64,000 nt of DNA from contig NZ_JBHSGB010000006.1 in NCBI RefSeq assembly GCF_042654345.1, positions 248,001 to 312,000 on the forward strand, given 5' to 3'. Below, piece by piece: positions 1 through 8,621 of the stretch. Under the pieces are notes generated by a model. That model was not told the origin of the DNA, did not search any database, and saw only the letters and a program-made list of their open reading frames with translations. A program made the position numbers and the translations under genes. The DNA is from Pararheinheimera marina (lineage in GTDB: Bacteria; Pseudomonadota; Gammaproteobacteria; Enterobacterales; Alteromonadaceae). Position 1 is the first letter of the stretch. The number at the start of each line of letters is the position of its first letter.

Positions 1-2
1 TG

Positions 3-2981
3 GCCGTAAAAGCACAATGCGAACAGCACTTTATCGCCCAGGCTCTGGATGCCGATTTACTCAGTATTCGGCAAGGCCTGATCGGGAGAACCGATAAGTG
101 GTGGCGCTTTTTATCCGCTGCGTACCGCCAGGCGAAAGCGAAATTGGCTGGCTTATGGCGCGGTGAGTTGCCAGCAAATAGCGCAGACTGGTTTATCGCG
201 TTAGACGCTGGTCTGAACTACCAATCTTTGAAAAAAGAATTGGCGTCTTATCAGGCCACACTGGCTGAAGCTTTTGCTTCACAATGGCAAGGTGAACACA
301 GCGATATACAAACCTTGCAGCCCATTCATCAGTGGATAGCCAATTTCCACAGCAAAGTAGCAACCAACGAGCTGCCGTTGTCACTGGCTGCATTGATTGA
401 CCAAGGCGCAGATAAACCGCGGCTTCGCAGTAGTGCAGAAAAACTTAACCACTTAAGCAACGCCATTGAGCTACAAACGAACACTCTGAAAGAACTGGTG
501 CAAATTGATGCGAACGACTCTAGGTACCACTTCAGCACTGTGCCTTTTGCCGAATTTAAAGGCCTGTTAGCCAGCTGGAGCAACCCAGCCTTGCTGTATG
601 ATTTCGCTCGCTACAACCAGATCATTCAGGCGTTATTGCCCTACCAGATAAAGCCGCTTACCGACCAGGCTTTTCGCTGGAACAAAGCGCCCAACTTGCT
701 GCTTAGCATGTTTGAACACAGCTATTACCGAGGTTTAGTAGACCACGCCTATGATGCTTGTGAAGCCATCCGCCGCTTTGACCGACACAAACACGAACAA
801 AGCCTGCGTGAATTTAAACGCATTGATGGCAGTAGTTTGTATTTTGCACAAGAACAGCTGGTACACAACTTATACGAGCGCCTGCCGAAAAAAACCGCCA
901 AAGGCGAAATGGAGTTGGTACTGCGTGAGCTCGGCAAGAAAAAACGCCATATTCCCATTCGTAAACTGCTGGCCGAAGCCGGTACTGTAATTCAGCAAAT
1001 TAAGCCCATTTTTATGATGAGCCCAATGTCGATTGCCACCTATTTAAAGCAAGGCGCGTTGGATTTCGACCTAGTGATATTTGACGAAGCCAGCCAAATA
1101 CCGGCCCCGGACGCTTTGGGAGCCATGCTGCGCGGCAAACAAGTGATTGTGGTGGGTGACAGCAAACAAATGCCGCCGAATAACCTGTTTGGTAAGGCCG
1201 TAGAATTGGAAGAAGAAGAGCTGGAAAACAGCGCCACCGCCGAAATGGAAAGTATTCTGGCGTTAATGGAAGCCAGAGGCGCAGCAAGCAAAATCCTGCG
1301 CTGGCATTACCGTTCTCGCCACGATTCACTGATAGCGGTGTCAAACGACCAGTTCTACCAAAACCGTTTAGTTGCCTTCCCAAGCCCTGGCTACCATGCC
1401 GATGCCACAGGTTTGAAATTTCATTACCTGCCGCAAACCCATTACGACAAAGGCGAATCACGCACCAACCCTGGCGAAGTAAAGGCGGTTGTGGCAGCAG
1501 TATTACAACATGCGCTTACCAAGCCCCATTTATCCTTGGGTGTTGTCGCCTTTAGCTTGTCACAGCGTGACGCCATTTTGCTGGAACTGGAAAAAGAGCG
1601 CCGCTTACACCCAGAAACAGACGACTTTTTTGCCCGCCATGCGGCAGACGATGAGTTCTTTGTAAAAAACCTGGAAAACGTGCAGGGCGACGAACGCGAC
1701 GTTATTTATATCTCTATATGTTATGGCAAAACCAGCGATGGCAAGCTGAGCCAGAACTTTGGCTTGTTGAACAAACCGGGCGGTGAACGGCGCTTAAACG
1801 TGCTGATTTCACGCGCCCGCTTAGCAATGGAGGTATTTGCTAACTTCAAAGGCGATGAACTGAAAGTTGAAGCCGACAGCCCCTTTGGCGTGCGTGCTTT
1901 ACAAATTTTTATGCAGTTTGCCGAATCCGGCCGTTTAGACAAACCGCACGAAAAAGCCCAGGAACAAAACTTCGCGTTTGGCGCCCTGCTCCACCAAGCC
2001 ATTCAGCGCCTGGGTTATCAAGTAGCAACAAAGGTAGGCAGCCAAGGCTATTACATAGACTTAGCCATTAAGCACCCGGACGACCCAAGCAAATATGTGC
2101 TTGCGCTGGAATACGATGGTGCCGGCTATTACGAAGCTGCATCCGCCCGTGACAGAGACAGGCTACGGCAAAGTGTGCTGGAAGGCTTGGGCTGGAGCTT
2201 TGAACGTCTGTGGTCTACCGACTGGTACCGCGACCCGGACGCAGAACTGCACCGACTTAAACTGTTGATAGACCAGGCCATTGTAAAACACAACGAGCTA
2301 ATGGTTGCACTTGCCGAGCAAGCCAACAACATCAGGCCTGTGCTTAGCGTAGCTAGCACTGCCGAACCTGCCGCCTCAATTTTACGGGTAGAAGAAGAGC
2401 CACCAGAATTCGAAGCCTGCACCAATCCGTATAAAAAGACCGACGTGTCCAAGTTAAACATTCCGGCTGTGGATGACTTCAGCGCCATTCCTTTTAGCAT
2501 GTTGGTTCATGCGGTAGAACGCATTGTAGAAACCGAATACCCCATATTCACCAGCTTAGTGGCCACCCGACTGGCAAACGCCGCTGGCCTGACACGAGTT
2601 GGTGCCAAAATTAAACGCACTGTAGATCAAGCCATCGAATGCGCGGTAGCCAAGGAGCTGATCCAGTTAGACAAAGACGAAGTGTTATGGCCGCATGGCC
2701 GCAGCACAGTAAAATTAAGAAACTGGAACAGCGCCGACACAGCAACCCGCAAGCTGGAAAATGTCTGTGATGCCGAACTGACTAATGCCCTTTTACTAAC
2801 AGTACAAGACGCCCACGCTATCAGCGTAACGGATGCAGCATCCGCAGCTTTGGGGTTACTGGGTTTTCAGCGCGCAACAGCTCAGGCTGCAGAACGGATG
2901 GCGAAGTTGGCACTGGTTCAATGCGATAAAGGTGTGTTGGTTTGTGAGAATGAAAGGTTGAAAATAAGGAATAAACCATAA
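3..2981 (+). CDS. SF1 helicase with Vsr-like nuclease domain and DUF3320 (5' end outside window)
   Basis: The frame is open from the first complete codon at position 3, so the gene starts upstream of the window. A TTG at 144 would be an internal start. The visible 992 residues carry SF1 helicase motifs: Walker B DEASQ (near 1083), GDSKQMPP (near 1155), an HYRSRH segment, VQGDERD (near 1682) and NVLISRAR (near 1798). About 1980-2270 encodes a PD-(D/E)XK/Vsr-like nuclease fold (YIDLAI, then ALEYDG) of the kind called REase_MTES_1575. The C-terminus (about 2470-2720) matches DUF3320. This order is typical of large DUF4011-helicase-Vsr proteins; the DUF4011/Walker A part would lie off-window. Proteins of this type occur as single-gene anti-phage systems (Hhe-like) and in defence islands. 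The role here is inferred from domains and from the NACHT neighbour. Confidence 0.85.
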   Translation, partial: AVKAQCEQHFIAQALDADLLSIRQGLIGRTDKWWRFLSAAYRQAKAKLAGLWRGELPANSADWFIALDAGLNYQSLKKELASYQATLAEAFASQWQGEHSDIQTLQPIHQWIANFHSKVATNELPLSLAALIDQGADKPRLRSSAEKLNHLSNAIELQTNTLKELVQIDANDSRYHFSTVPFAEFKGLLASWSNPALLYDFARYNQIIQALLPYQIKPLTDQAFRWNKAPNLLLSMFEHSYYRGLVDHAYDACEAIRRFDRHKHEQSLREFKRIDGSSLYFAQEQLVHNLYERLPKKTAKGEMELVLRELGKKKRHIPIRKLLAEAGTVIQQIKPIFMMSPMSIATYLKQGALDFDLVIFDEASQIPAPDALGAMLRGKQVIVVGDSKQMPPNNLFGKAVELEEEELENSATAEMESILALMEARGAASKILRWHYRSRHDSLIAVSNDQFYQNRLVAFPSPGYHADATGLKFHYLPQTHYDKGESRTNPGEVKAVVAAVLQHALTKPHLSLGVVAFSLSQRDAILLELEKERRLHPETDDFFARHAADDEFFVKNLENVQGDERDVIYISICYGKTSDGKLSQNFGLLNKPGGERRLNVLISRARLAMEVFANFKGDELKVEADSPFGVRALQIFMQFAESGRLDKPHEKAQEQNFAFGALLHQAIQRLGYQVATKVGSQGYYIDLAIKHPDDPSKYVLALEYDGAGYYEAASARDRDRLRQSVLEGLGWSFERLWSTDWYRDPDAELHRLKLLIDQAIVKHNELMVALAEQANNIRPVLSVASTAEPAASILRVEEEPPEFEACTNPYKKTDVSKLNIPAVDDFSAIPFSMLVHAVERIVETEYPIFTSLVATRLANAAGLTRVGAKIKRTVDQAIECAVAKELIQLDKDEVLWPHGRSTVKLRNWNSADTATRKLENVCDAELTNALLLTVQDAHAISVTDAASAALGLLGFQRATAQAAERMAKLALVQCDKGVLVCENERLKIRNKP

Positions 2982-3081
2982 ACTCCTTTTAATTTCATTT
3001 ACTATTCATATAAATAAAAAATACTTTTGAACTTTTAAGTTAAATAAGCCACCTTAATCACACCTAAAACAGGAAAAATGA

Positions 3082-4046
3082 ATGAGCTTAGAAAAAATAA
3101 TTTTAGAATCTGTAAAATCTGCCTCTCCGGCGATTCTAAAAAAATGAAACTTATAATTGAAGAATTTGAACACTTTTCAAATCATAAGCTAATGCCCCAT
3201 CTGCTAAGTAGCTATGTAAAACTAAACACATCAACATCTCAACTGTTCAGAAATAAAGGATATAAAATAAACGAACTATATATCCCACTAACACTAAAAA
3301 TATTAGACACCGAAGAAGTAAAAGTAGATAAATACCCGGCTGGCGCGATAGAAAAACATAACAAAATAATCATCAAAGATACAGCCGGCATGGGGAAATC
3401 AACTGTATTAAAAATGTTATTTAGATACTGTTTTGACACTGCAAAAAGAGTGCCTATATATATTGATTTAAAATCATTAATTGATGAAGAAAAAATAATA
3501 CCTGTTGAAGTCTACATGCATAAATCATTTCCTTCATTTACTGAAAAGCCAAGTCAAGATTTTATAAATTTACTTCTTCAAAGGGCGCCGTTTCTGTTCT
3601 TATTCGATGGCGCAGACGAAGTCCCAGACAAGCACAAACCCAAGCTATTCAAAGAGATCTCGGATTTTCAAGCAAAAGCATCAAACTCCGCATTTATAAT
3701 TGCCACAAGAGATGAGGACAAAATTCTTAGCTCTTTTAACGATTTTACATCTGCATCTATTCAACCATTAAAGAAAAATGAAGCTTACCTGCTGCTTGAG
3801 AGATATCAATTCGAAGATGTTAAAGCATCAGACTTGATAACTGAAATTGAAAAACCAGAAAATGCTTCTGTCTTAGATTTTCTTAAAAATCCATTACTTA
3901 CAACTCTTCTTTACACTGCATATGCATACAAGAAAAAAGTACCACTTAAGAAAAGTTTATTTTTTAAGCAAATTTATGAAGCTTTATATGAAAACCATGA
4001 TGCAACTAAGATAGGATATTTGACTAGAGAAAAAAATCTGGTTTAG
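3082..4046 (+). CDS. NACHT-domain STAND NTPase, N-terminal and NTPase part (frame-disrupted gene)
   Basis: The NTPase core is clear: Walker A DTAGMGKST (near 3380), Walker B FLFLFDGADEVP (near 3595) and IIATRDED (sensor region, near 3700). These are hallmarks of NACHT STAND ATPases, several of which are bacterial immune sensors. The best start is ATG 3082, seven bases after AGGA (3071-3074), rather than ATG 3078, only three bases away. From 3082 the frame encodes MSLEKIILESVKSASPAILKK and then meets TGA at 3145, directly after a run of seven A (3138-3144). A -1 shift there joins it to the NACHT frame. The NACHT frame itself stops at TAG 4044, just after a second seven-A run (4030-4036). With both shifts the product is about 635 residues. 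The gene is much richer in A/T than its neighbours, suggesting acquisition. Confidence 0.75.
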
Positions 4047-4987
4047 ATATTAATTCTTTTGAAAAGATACTATCACATCTTGCGTTTTATAGTCGAAGCA
4101 AAGAAAAACTAGAATATAGCAGGCCAGAACTCTTTGATATTTTATGTAAAATTACTGAGGTTCACCCAACTATCGAATTTGATATTAATGGTTTTATCGA
4201 GGATCTAACGAGTAGAGTACCTGTATTAAGGAAGGATGGATTATCTCTTGCTTGGCAACATAAATCGATTCAGGAGTACTTCTTTTCGATCTACATGATT
4301 AGAACACTAAAAGATGAACAAAAGATAGAAATGCTGACAAGGTTAGCTCAAAGCAATAAACTATCAAAATACAAGCTTGTAATTGATATAATTCACGATG
4401 AAGATACAGAACTATTTCACAGGACATTTACTCAGGCAGCTTATGATTTTTACATGGGAAACGTCAAAGATAAATATAAAGAAAAATCTACGGAGAATGA
4501 TTCACTAAATGTCTTTTACAGATATATATCTGGAGACCTGAAAAGGATTATAGGAAAAGGTAACTATGACCGAATCTACCATAAAGTAAATCTAGCCACC
4601 GCTGAAATATTTACAGAAATTAAAATGCTTATACAACAAAAATACGATTTCAAGAATTACGGCGCGTCACAATCATATATACAACATAATACCAAATCAT
4701 TTGCATATGCCAGCATACTAACATCACCAATTGTAACCATATTAGAAGTATTAAACAGCAAAAAATCAGATTTCGTTAGAAACGTATCAATCAACGGCGG
4801 CGGACTGATAGGTGGAAAATTAATTGAAAATTTCACAAAGGAAGGAAATGTTAATGCGCTTCGCTCGCTAGGAATAAACTTTAACATCTATGTTATCGAT
4901 GCAGAAACCTGCCGCACATTTTTAGAAAAACTAAATTCAGATGTGAAGAAAAGAGAAGAATCAACGCTGTTCTTTACTGATTTTTAA
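4037..4987 (+). CDS. C-terminal part of the NACHT protein, reached by a -1 frame shift
   Basis: Reading in the -1 frame from TCT at 4037 gives an uninterrupted 316-residue continuation of the NACHT protein. It has no credible start of its own; the first ATG (4295) lies inside a conserved-looking segment. The segment HKSIQEYFFSIYMI (about 4261-4302) matches the helical motif (H.S.QEYF.A) usually found downstream of NACHT NTPase domains, which shows that 3082-4046 and this stretch were one gene. The remaining roughly 230 residues are probably the sensor region. I recognise no known fold there, only a charged helical stretch and a Gly-rich NGGGLIGGK segment near 4795. Whether the joining is by ribosomal or transcriptional slippage, or the gene is simply broken, cannot be decided from sequence. 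Confidence 0.65.
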   Translation, partial: SGLDINSFEKILSHLAFYSRSKEKLEYSRPELFDILCKITEVHPTIEFDINGFIEDLTSRVPVLRKDGLSLAWQHKSIQEYFFSIYMIRTLKDEQKIEMLTRLAQSNKLSKYKLVIDIIHDEDTELFHRTFTQAAYDFYMGNVKDKYKEKSTENDSLNVFYRYISGDLKRIIGKGNYDRIYHKVNLATAEIFTEIKMLIQQKYDFKNYGASQSYIQHNTKSFAYASILTSPIVTILEVLNSKKSDFVRNVSINGGGLIGGKLIENFTKEGNVNALRSLGINFNIYVIDAETCRTFLEKLNSDVKKREESTLFFTDF

Positions 4988-5012
4988 AAAATAACTTCGA
5001 TGTATTTCATAT

Positions 5013-5044
5013 AAAAAGGTGAATATAGCACTCACCTTTTTTAC
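5013..5044. terminator. Bidirectional intrinsic terminator between NACHT gene and gcvP
   Basis: A 10-bp stem (5013-5022 with 5032-5041, AAAAAGGTGA/TCACCTTTTT) has A/T tracts on both sides. It can terminate the NACHT gene on the plus strand and gcvP on the minus strand. Confidence 0.8.
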
Positions 5045-5053
5045 TTGCTAATG

Positions 5054-5081
5054 ATCCGCTAAACAAAGACATTTAGCGGAT
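5054..5081. terminator. Second hairpin at the 3' end of gcvP
   Basis: A 10-bp perfect stem (5054-5063 with 5072-5081, ATCCGCTAAA/TTTAGCGGAT) lies between the previous terminator and the gcvP stop codon. It has only a modest T-rich tail on the plus strand, so it may be a 3'-end stabilising hairpin or back-up terminator. Confidence 0.45.
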
Positions 5082-5087
5082 TGTCTT

Positions 5088-7979
5088 TTACCGATAATCT
5101 TCCGGACTAGGGCAAGCGCACATTAAGTTGCGGTCGCCGTATACGTCGTCGATACGGGTAACGGTTGGCCAGAACTTGTTTTCGGCCACGTATTGCGCCG
5201 GGAAAGCGGCGTATTGGCGGTCGTAAGCACGGTCCCAACCGGCGTCGAAAATGTCTTCCATGGTGTGCGGTGCGAAGTGCAGCGGGCTGTTGTCTGCTGT
5301 CCACTCGCCTGCTTCTACCCGGGCAATTTCATTGCGAATAGAAGTCATGGCCAGAATGAACTTGTCCAGCTCGGCTTTGCTTTCTGATTCAGTTGGCTCA
5401 ATCATCAGCGTGCCAGCAACCGGGAATGACATGGTTGGCGCGTGGAAACCGTAGTCCATCAGGCGCTTGGCAATGTCCATCTCAGTCACACCAGTGGCTT
5501 CTTTTAATGGGCGCATATCAATAATACATTCGTGCGCTACGCGGCCGTTGGTGCCCACGTACAGCACAGGGAAGTGTTGGCCCAGTTTCTGTGCCATGTA
5601 GTTGGCGTTCAGAATGGCCATTTCAGTGGCCTGACGTAAACCGTCGCCGCCCATCATCTTAATGTACATCCAGCTGATTGGCAGAATGCCGGCGCTACCG
5701 AAAGGTGCGGCAGACACTGCACCGTTGTTTTCGCCTGTGCCGTCAATTTTTACCACAGCGTGGTTAGGCATAAACGGAGCCAACTGTTTCTTCACGCCAA
5801 TTGGGCCCATACCAGGGCCGCCACCGCCGTGTGGAATACAGAAGGTTTTGTGCAGGTTTAAGTGCGATACGTCCGCGCCGATAAAGCCAGGCGAAGTCAC
5901 ACCCACCTGAGCGTTCATGTTGGCGCCGTCCATATACACCTGGCCGCCGTGGGCGTGAATGACGTCACACAGCTCACGAATGGATTCTTCGAATACACCG
6001 TGGGTAGACGGGTAAGTCACCATAATGGCGGCTAACTTGTCTGATACGGCTTCAGCTTTGGCTTTTAAATCAGCCATGTCGATGTTGCCGCTCTTGTCGC
6101 AGTCTACCAGCACCACTTCAAAGCTGGCCATGGCCGCTGTTGCTGGGTTAGTCCCATGCGCAGACACCGGAATTAAACACACGTTGCGGTGTGAATCGCC
6201 ACGGCTTTCGTGGTACTTACGAATGGCTACCAGGCCCGCGTATTCACCCTGAGCACCAGAGTTTGGCTGCATTGACACAGCGTCGTAACCGGTAATGTTC
6301 ACTAACCAGTCGGCCAGTTCGCCAATCATCTGGTAGTAACCTTCGGCCTGGTCGCGTGGTACGAACGGGTGCAGCTGGCTGAATTCTGGCCAGGTGACCG
6401 GGATCATCTCGGCAGTGGCGTTCAGCTTCATGGTGCACGAACCTAATGAGATCATCGAGTGGTTCAGTGCTAAGTCTTTGTTTTCCAGCTTTTTGATATA
6501 GCGCAGCATTTCTGTTTCGCTATGGTACTGGTTAAACACGGCGTGCGTTAAGTAGGCAGAGGTACGGACTAAGTCAGCCGGAATAGAGCTAGAACCGTTC
6601 GCTACAATAGCTGCGTCCAGCGCGGTTACGTCTAAGCCGTGGCCTGCGCCTAACACAATGTCAAACAACTGAGCAATGTCGGCCGCGCTGGTTACTTCGC
6701 TGAAGGCAACGCTTAAGCTGTCTGCAATGTCAGTACGCAGGTTCACACCAGCAGCAATAGCGCGTGCTACAACGGCAGCGCGGTCAGCCACAGTAAAGGT
6801 GATGGTGTCGAACCAGCTGTTGTGCTTCAGTGCCACGCCTTTGGCCTGAATGCCAGCGGCGAAAATGTCGGCGCTGCGGTGAATACGCTCTGCAATGTTT
6901 TTCAGGCCTTGTGGGCCGTGGTACACACAGTAGAACGAGGCCATGTTGGCCAGCAGTACCTGTGCAGTACAAATGTTTGAGTTGGCTTTTTCACGGCGAA
7001 TGTGCTGCTCGCGGGTTTGCATGGCCATACGCAGTGCCTGGTTACCACGGCGGTCTTTTGACACACCAATGATACGGCCTGGCATAGAGCGCTTGTACTC
7101 GTCACGGGTGGCGAAAAACGCTGAGTGTGGGCCACCGAAGGCCATAGGTACACCAAAACGCTGGGCAGAACCCAGTACCGCGTCGGCGCCCAGTTCACCA
7201 GGAGATTTTAACAGCAGCAGCGCCATTGGGTCTGTGGCTACAGCAACAATGGCTTTTTTCGCTTTTAATTCAGCAATTAAGGCAGCGTCGTTACGTACTT
7301 CACCTGTGGTAGACGGGTACTGAATCAGAGCACCGAATACGTCGTGGTTTACCGCGTCAGCCGCTTTGCCCACTAACACGTCAAAACCAAACATTTCGGC
7401 GCGGGTTTTTACCACGTCGATGGTTTGTGGGTGTACGTCGTCAGCAATGTAATAAGTGTTTGATTTGTTTTTGGTGACGCGCTTGGCCAGTGCCATGGCT
7501 TCAGCAGCGGCTGTGGCTTCGTCCAGCAACGAGGCAGACGCTAAGTCCATGCCAGTTAAATCTAACGACACTTGTTGGAAATTCAGCAGCGCTTCTAAAC
7601 GGCCCTGCGCAATTTCTGGCTGGTATGGCGTGTACGCTGTGTACCAGCCCGGGTTTTCCAGCACGTTACGTAAAATAACGTTTGGCGTTAAGGTTGGGTG
7701 GTAGCCCATACCAATGTAGCTTTTGAAAATTTTGTTTTTGTCGGCAGCGGCTTTTAAATAAGCCAGCGCGTCCGCTTCAGTGGTGGCTGCGCCTGTCGCC
7801 AGCGGCGTGGTCAGACGGATAGAAGCAGGCACTGTTTGTGCAATCAGCTCTTCCATGCTGCTAACGCCCAGCTCTGCCAGCATAGCGGCAGTTTCGTTGG
7901 CGTCAGGGCCGATATGGCGTTGAATAAATTCTTGATGGTTCGCAAGTTGCGACAGGGTTTTCACAGCTGAAGTGGTCAT
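5088..7979 (-). CDS. gcvP: Glycine dehydrogenase (decarboxylating), P protein
   Basis: The product is the 963-residue homodimeric-type P protein of the glycine cleavage system. It uses PLP to decarboxylate glycine and passes the aminomethyl group to the lipoyl arm of GcvH. It has the family length and the PLP-lysine motif (NLHKTFCIPHGGGGPG, Lys near residue 710). The N-terminus (QRHIGPD) and the YTPYQPEIAQGRLEAL segment are typical. It is the last gene of gcvT-gcvH-gcvP, all on the minus strand, and begins 108 bases after gcvH beyond an intrinsic terminator, so part of the operon transcription may stop before it. No frame damage is seen. Confidence 0.98.
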   Translation of the reverse strand: MTTSAVKTLSQLANHQEFIQRHIGPDANETAAMLAELGVSSMEELIAQTVPASIRLTTPLATGAATTEADALAYLKAAADKNKIFKSYIGMGYHPTLTPNVILRNVLENPGWYTAYTPYQPEIAQGRLEALLNFQQVSLDLTGMDLASASLLDEATAAAEAMALAKRVTKNKSNTYYIADDVHPQTIDVVKTRAEMFGFDVLVGKAADAVNHDVFGALIQYPSTTGEVRNDAALIAELKAKKAIVAVATDPMALLLLKSPGELGADAVLGSAQRFGVPMAFGGPHSAFFATRDEYKRSMPGRIIGVSKDRRGNQALRMAMQTREQHIRREKANSNICTAQVLLANMASFYCVYHGPQGLKNIAERIHRSADIFAAGIQAKGVALKHNSWFDTITFTVADRAAVVARAIAAGVNLRTDIADSLSVAFSEVTSAADIAQLFDIVLGAGHGLDVTALDAAIVANGSSSIPADLVRTSAYLTHAVFNQYHSETEMLRYIKKLENKDLALNHSMISLGSCTMKLNATAEMIPVTWPEFSQLHPFVPRDQAEGYYQMIGELADWLVNITGYDAVSMQPNSGAQGEYAGLVAIRKYHESRGDSHRNVCLIPVSAHGTNPATAAMASFEVVLVDCDKSGNIDMADLKAKAEAVSDKLAAIMVTYPSTHGVFEESIRELCDVIHAHGGQVYMDGANMNAQVGVTSPGFIGADVSHLNLHKTFCIPHGGGGPGMGPIGVKKQLAPFMPNHAVVKIDGTGENNGAVSAAPFGSAGILPISWMYIKMMGGDGLRQATEMAILNANYMAQKLGQHFPVLYVGTNGRVAHECIIDMRPLKEATGVTEMDIAKRLMDYGFHAPTMSFPVAGTLMIEPTESESKAELDKFILAMTSIRNEIARVEAGEWTADNSPLHFAPHTMEDIFDAGWDRAYDRQYAAFPAQYVAENKFWPTVTRIDDVYGDRNLMCACPSPEDYR

Positions 7980-8045
7980 GCCTTGAAGTTCCTAAAGCGT
8001 TTAATAAATCTGTGGTTGCCCGCAGTGGGCGTTCCGGTTTGGCCG

Positions 8046-8078
8046 GTAAATAAAAAACCCCGTGTTGCCACGGGGTTT
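8046..8078 (-). terminator. Intrinsic terminator between gcvH and gcvP
   Basis: The stem AAACCCCGTG (8055-8064) pairs with CACGGGGTTT (8069-8078) around a TTGC loop. On the minus strand it is followed by TTTTTTATTT. It lies ten bases past the gcvH stop, inside the gcv operon. Confidence 0.85.
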
Positions 8079-8087
8079 AAAGACGAC

Positions 8088-8477
8088 TTATTCGGCGTCG
8101 ATAACAGCCTGGTAACCAGCGGCGTCTAACAGGCCAGCCAGTTCGCTTTCGTCAGAGATTTTGATTTTGAACATCCAGCCGTCGCCGAATGGCGCGCTGT
8201 TTACCAGCTCTGGTGCGTCGTTCAGCGCGTCGTTGGCTTCAACGATTTCGCCAGACAGTGGCGCATAGATGTCTGAAGCTGCTTTTACAGATTCAGCGAC
8301 AGCAACGTCGTCACCTTTAGTTACGGTTTCGCCAACTTCTGGTAATTCAACGAACACCATGTCACCCAGTAAGTCCTGAGCGTGTTCAGTGATACCAACG
8401 GTGTACACGCCGTTACCTTCGTCGCGTACCCACTCGTGTGATGAAACATATTTTAAATTAGTTGGAATAGAGCTCAT
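8088..8477 (-). CDS. gcvH: Glycine cleavage system H protein
   Basis: This 129-residue lipoyl carrier protein shuttles the aminomethyl intermediate between GcvP, GcvT and lipoamide dehydrogenase. The lipoylated lysine is K65 within AESVKAAS, the conserved ESVK context. Length and the start (SSIPTNLKYVSSHEW) fit the family. It lies between gcvT (144 bases upstream) and gcvP, followed by an intrinsic terminator that could set a higher level of this small stoichiometric carrier than of GcvP (inference). Confidence 0.98.
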   Translation of the reverse strand: MSSIPTNLKYVSSHEWVRDEGNGVYTVGITEHAQDLLGDMVFVELPEVGETVTKGDDVAVAESVKAASDIYAPLSGEIVEANDALNDAPELVNSAPFGDGWMFKIKISDESELAGLLDAAGYQAVIDAE

Positions 8478-8621
8478 CTTTTGTTCCTCAGACCTTAATG
8501 CTGTGTTTTATTGGGGCCAGTTGACTGGCTTCGGCAACCACCATAGCCAAGGCTTGGGGTTGCCGCAAGGCGGGTTTTGCAGGCGTAGCTGATTATTTTT
8601 CAGCCAACGCCTACCCCACCA

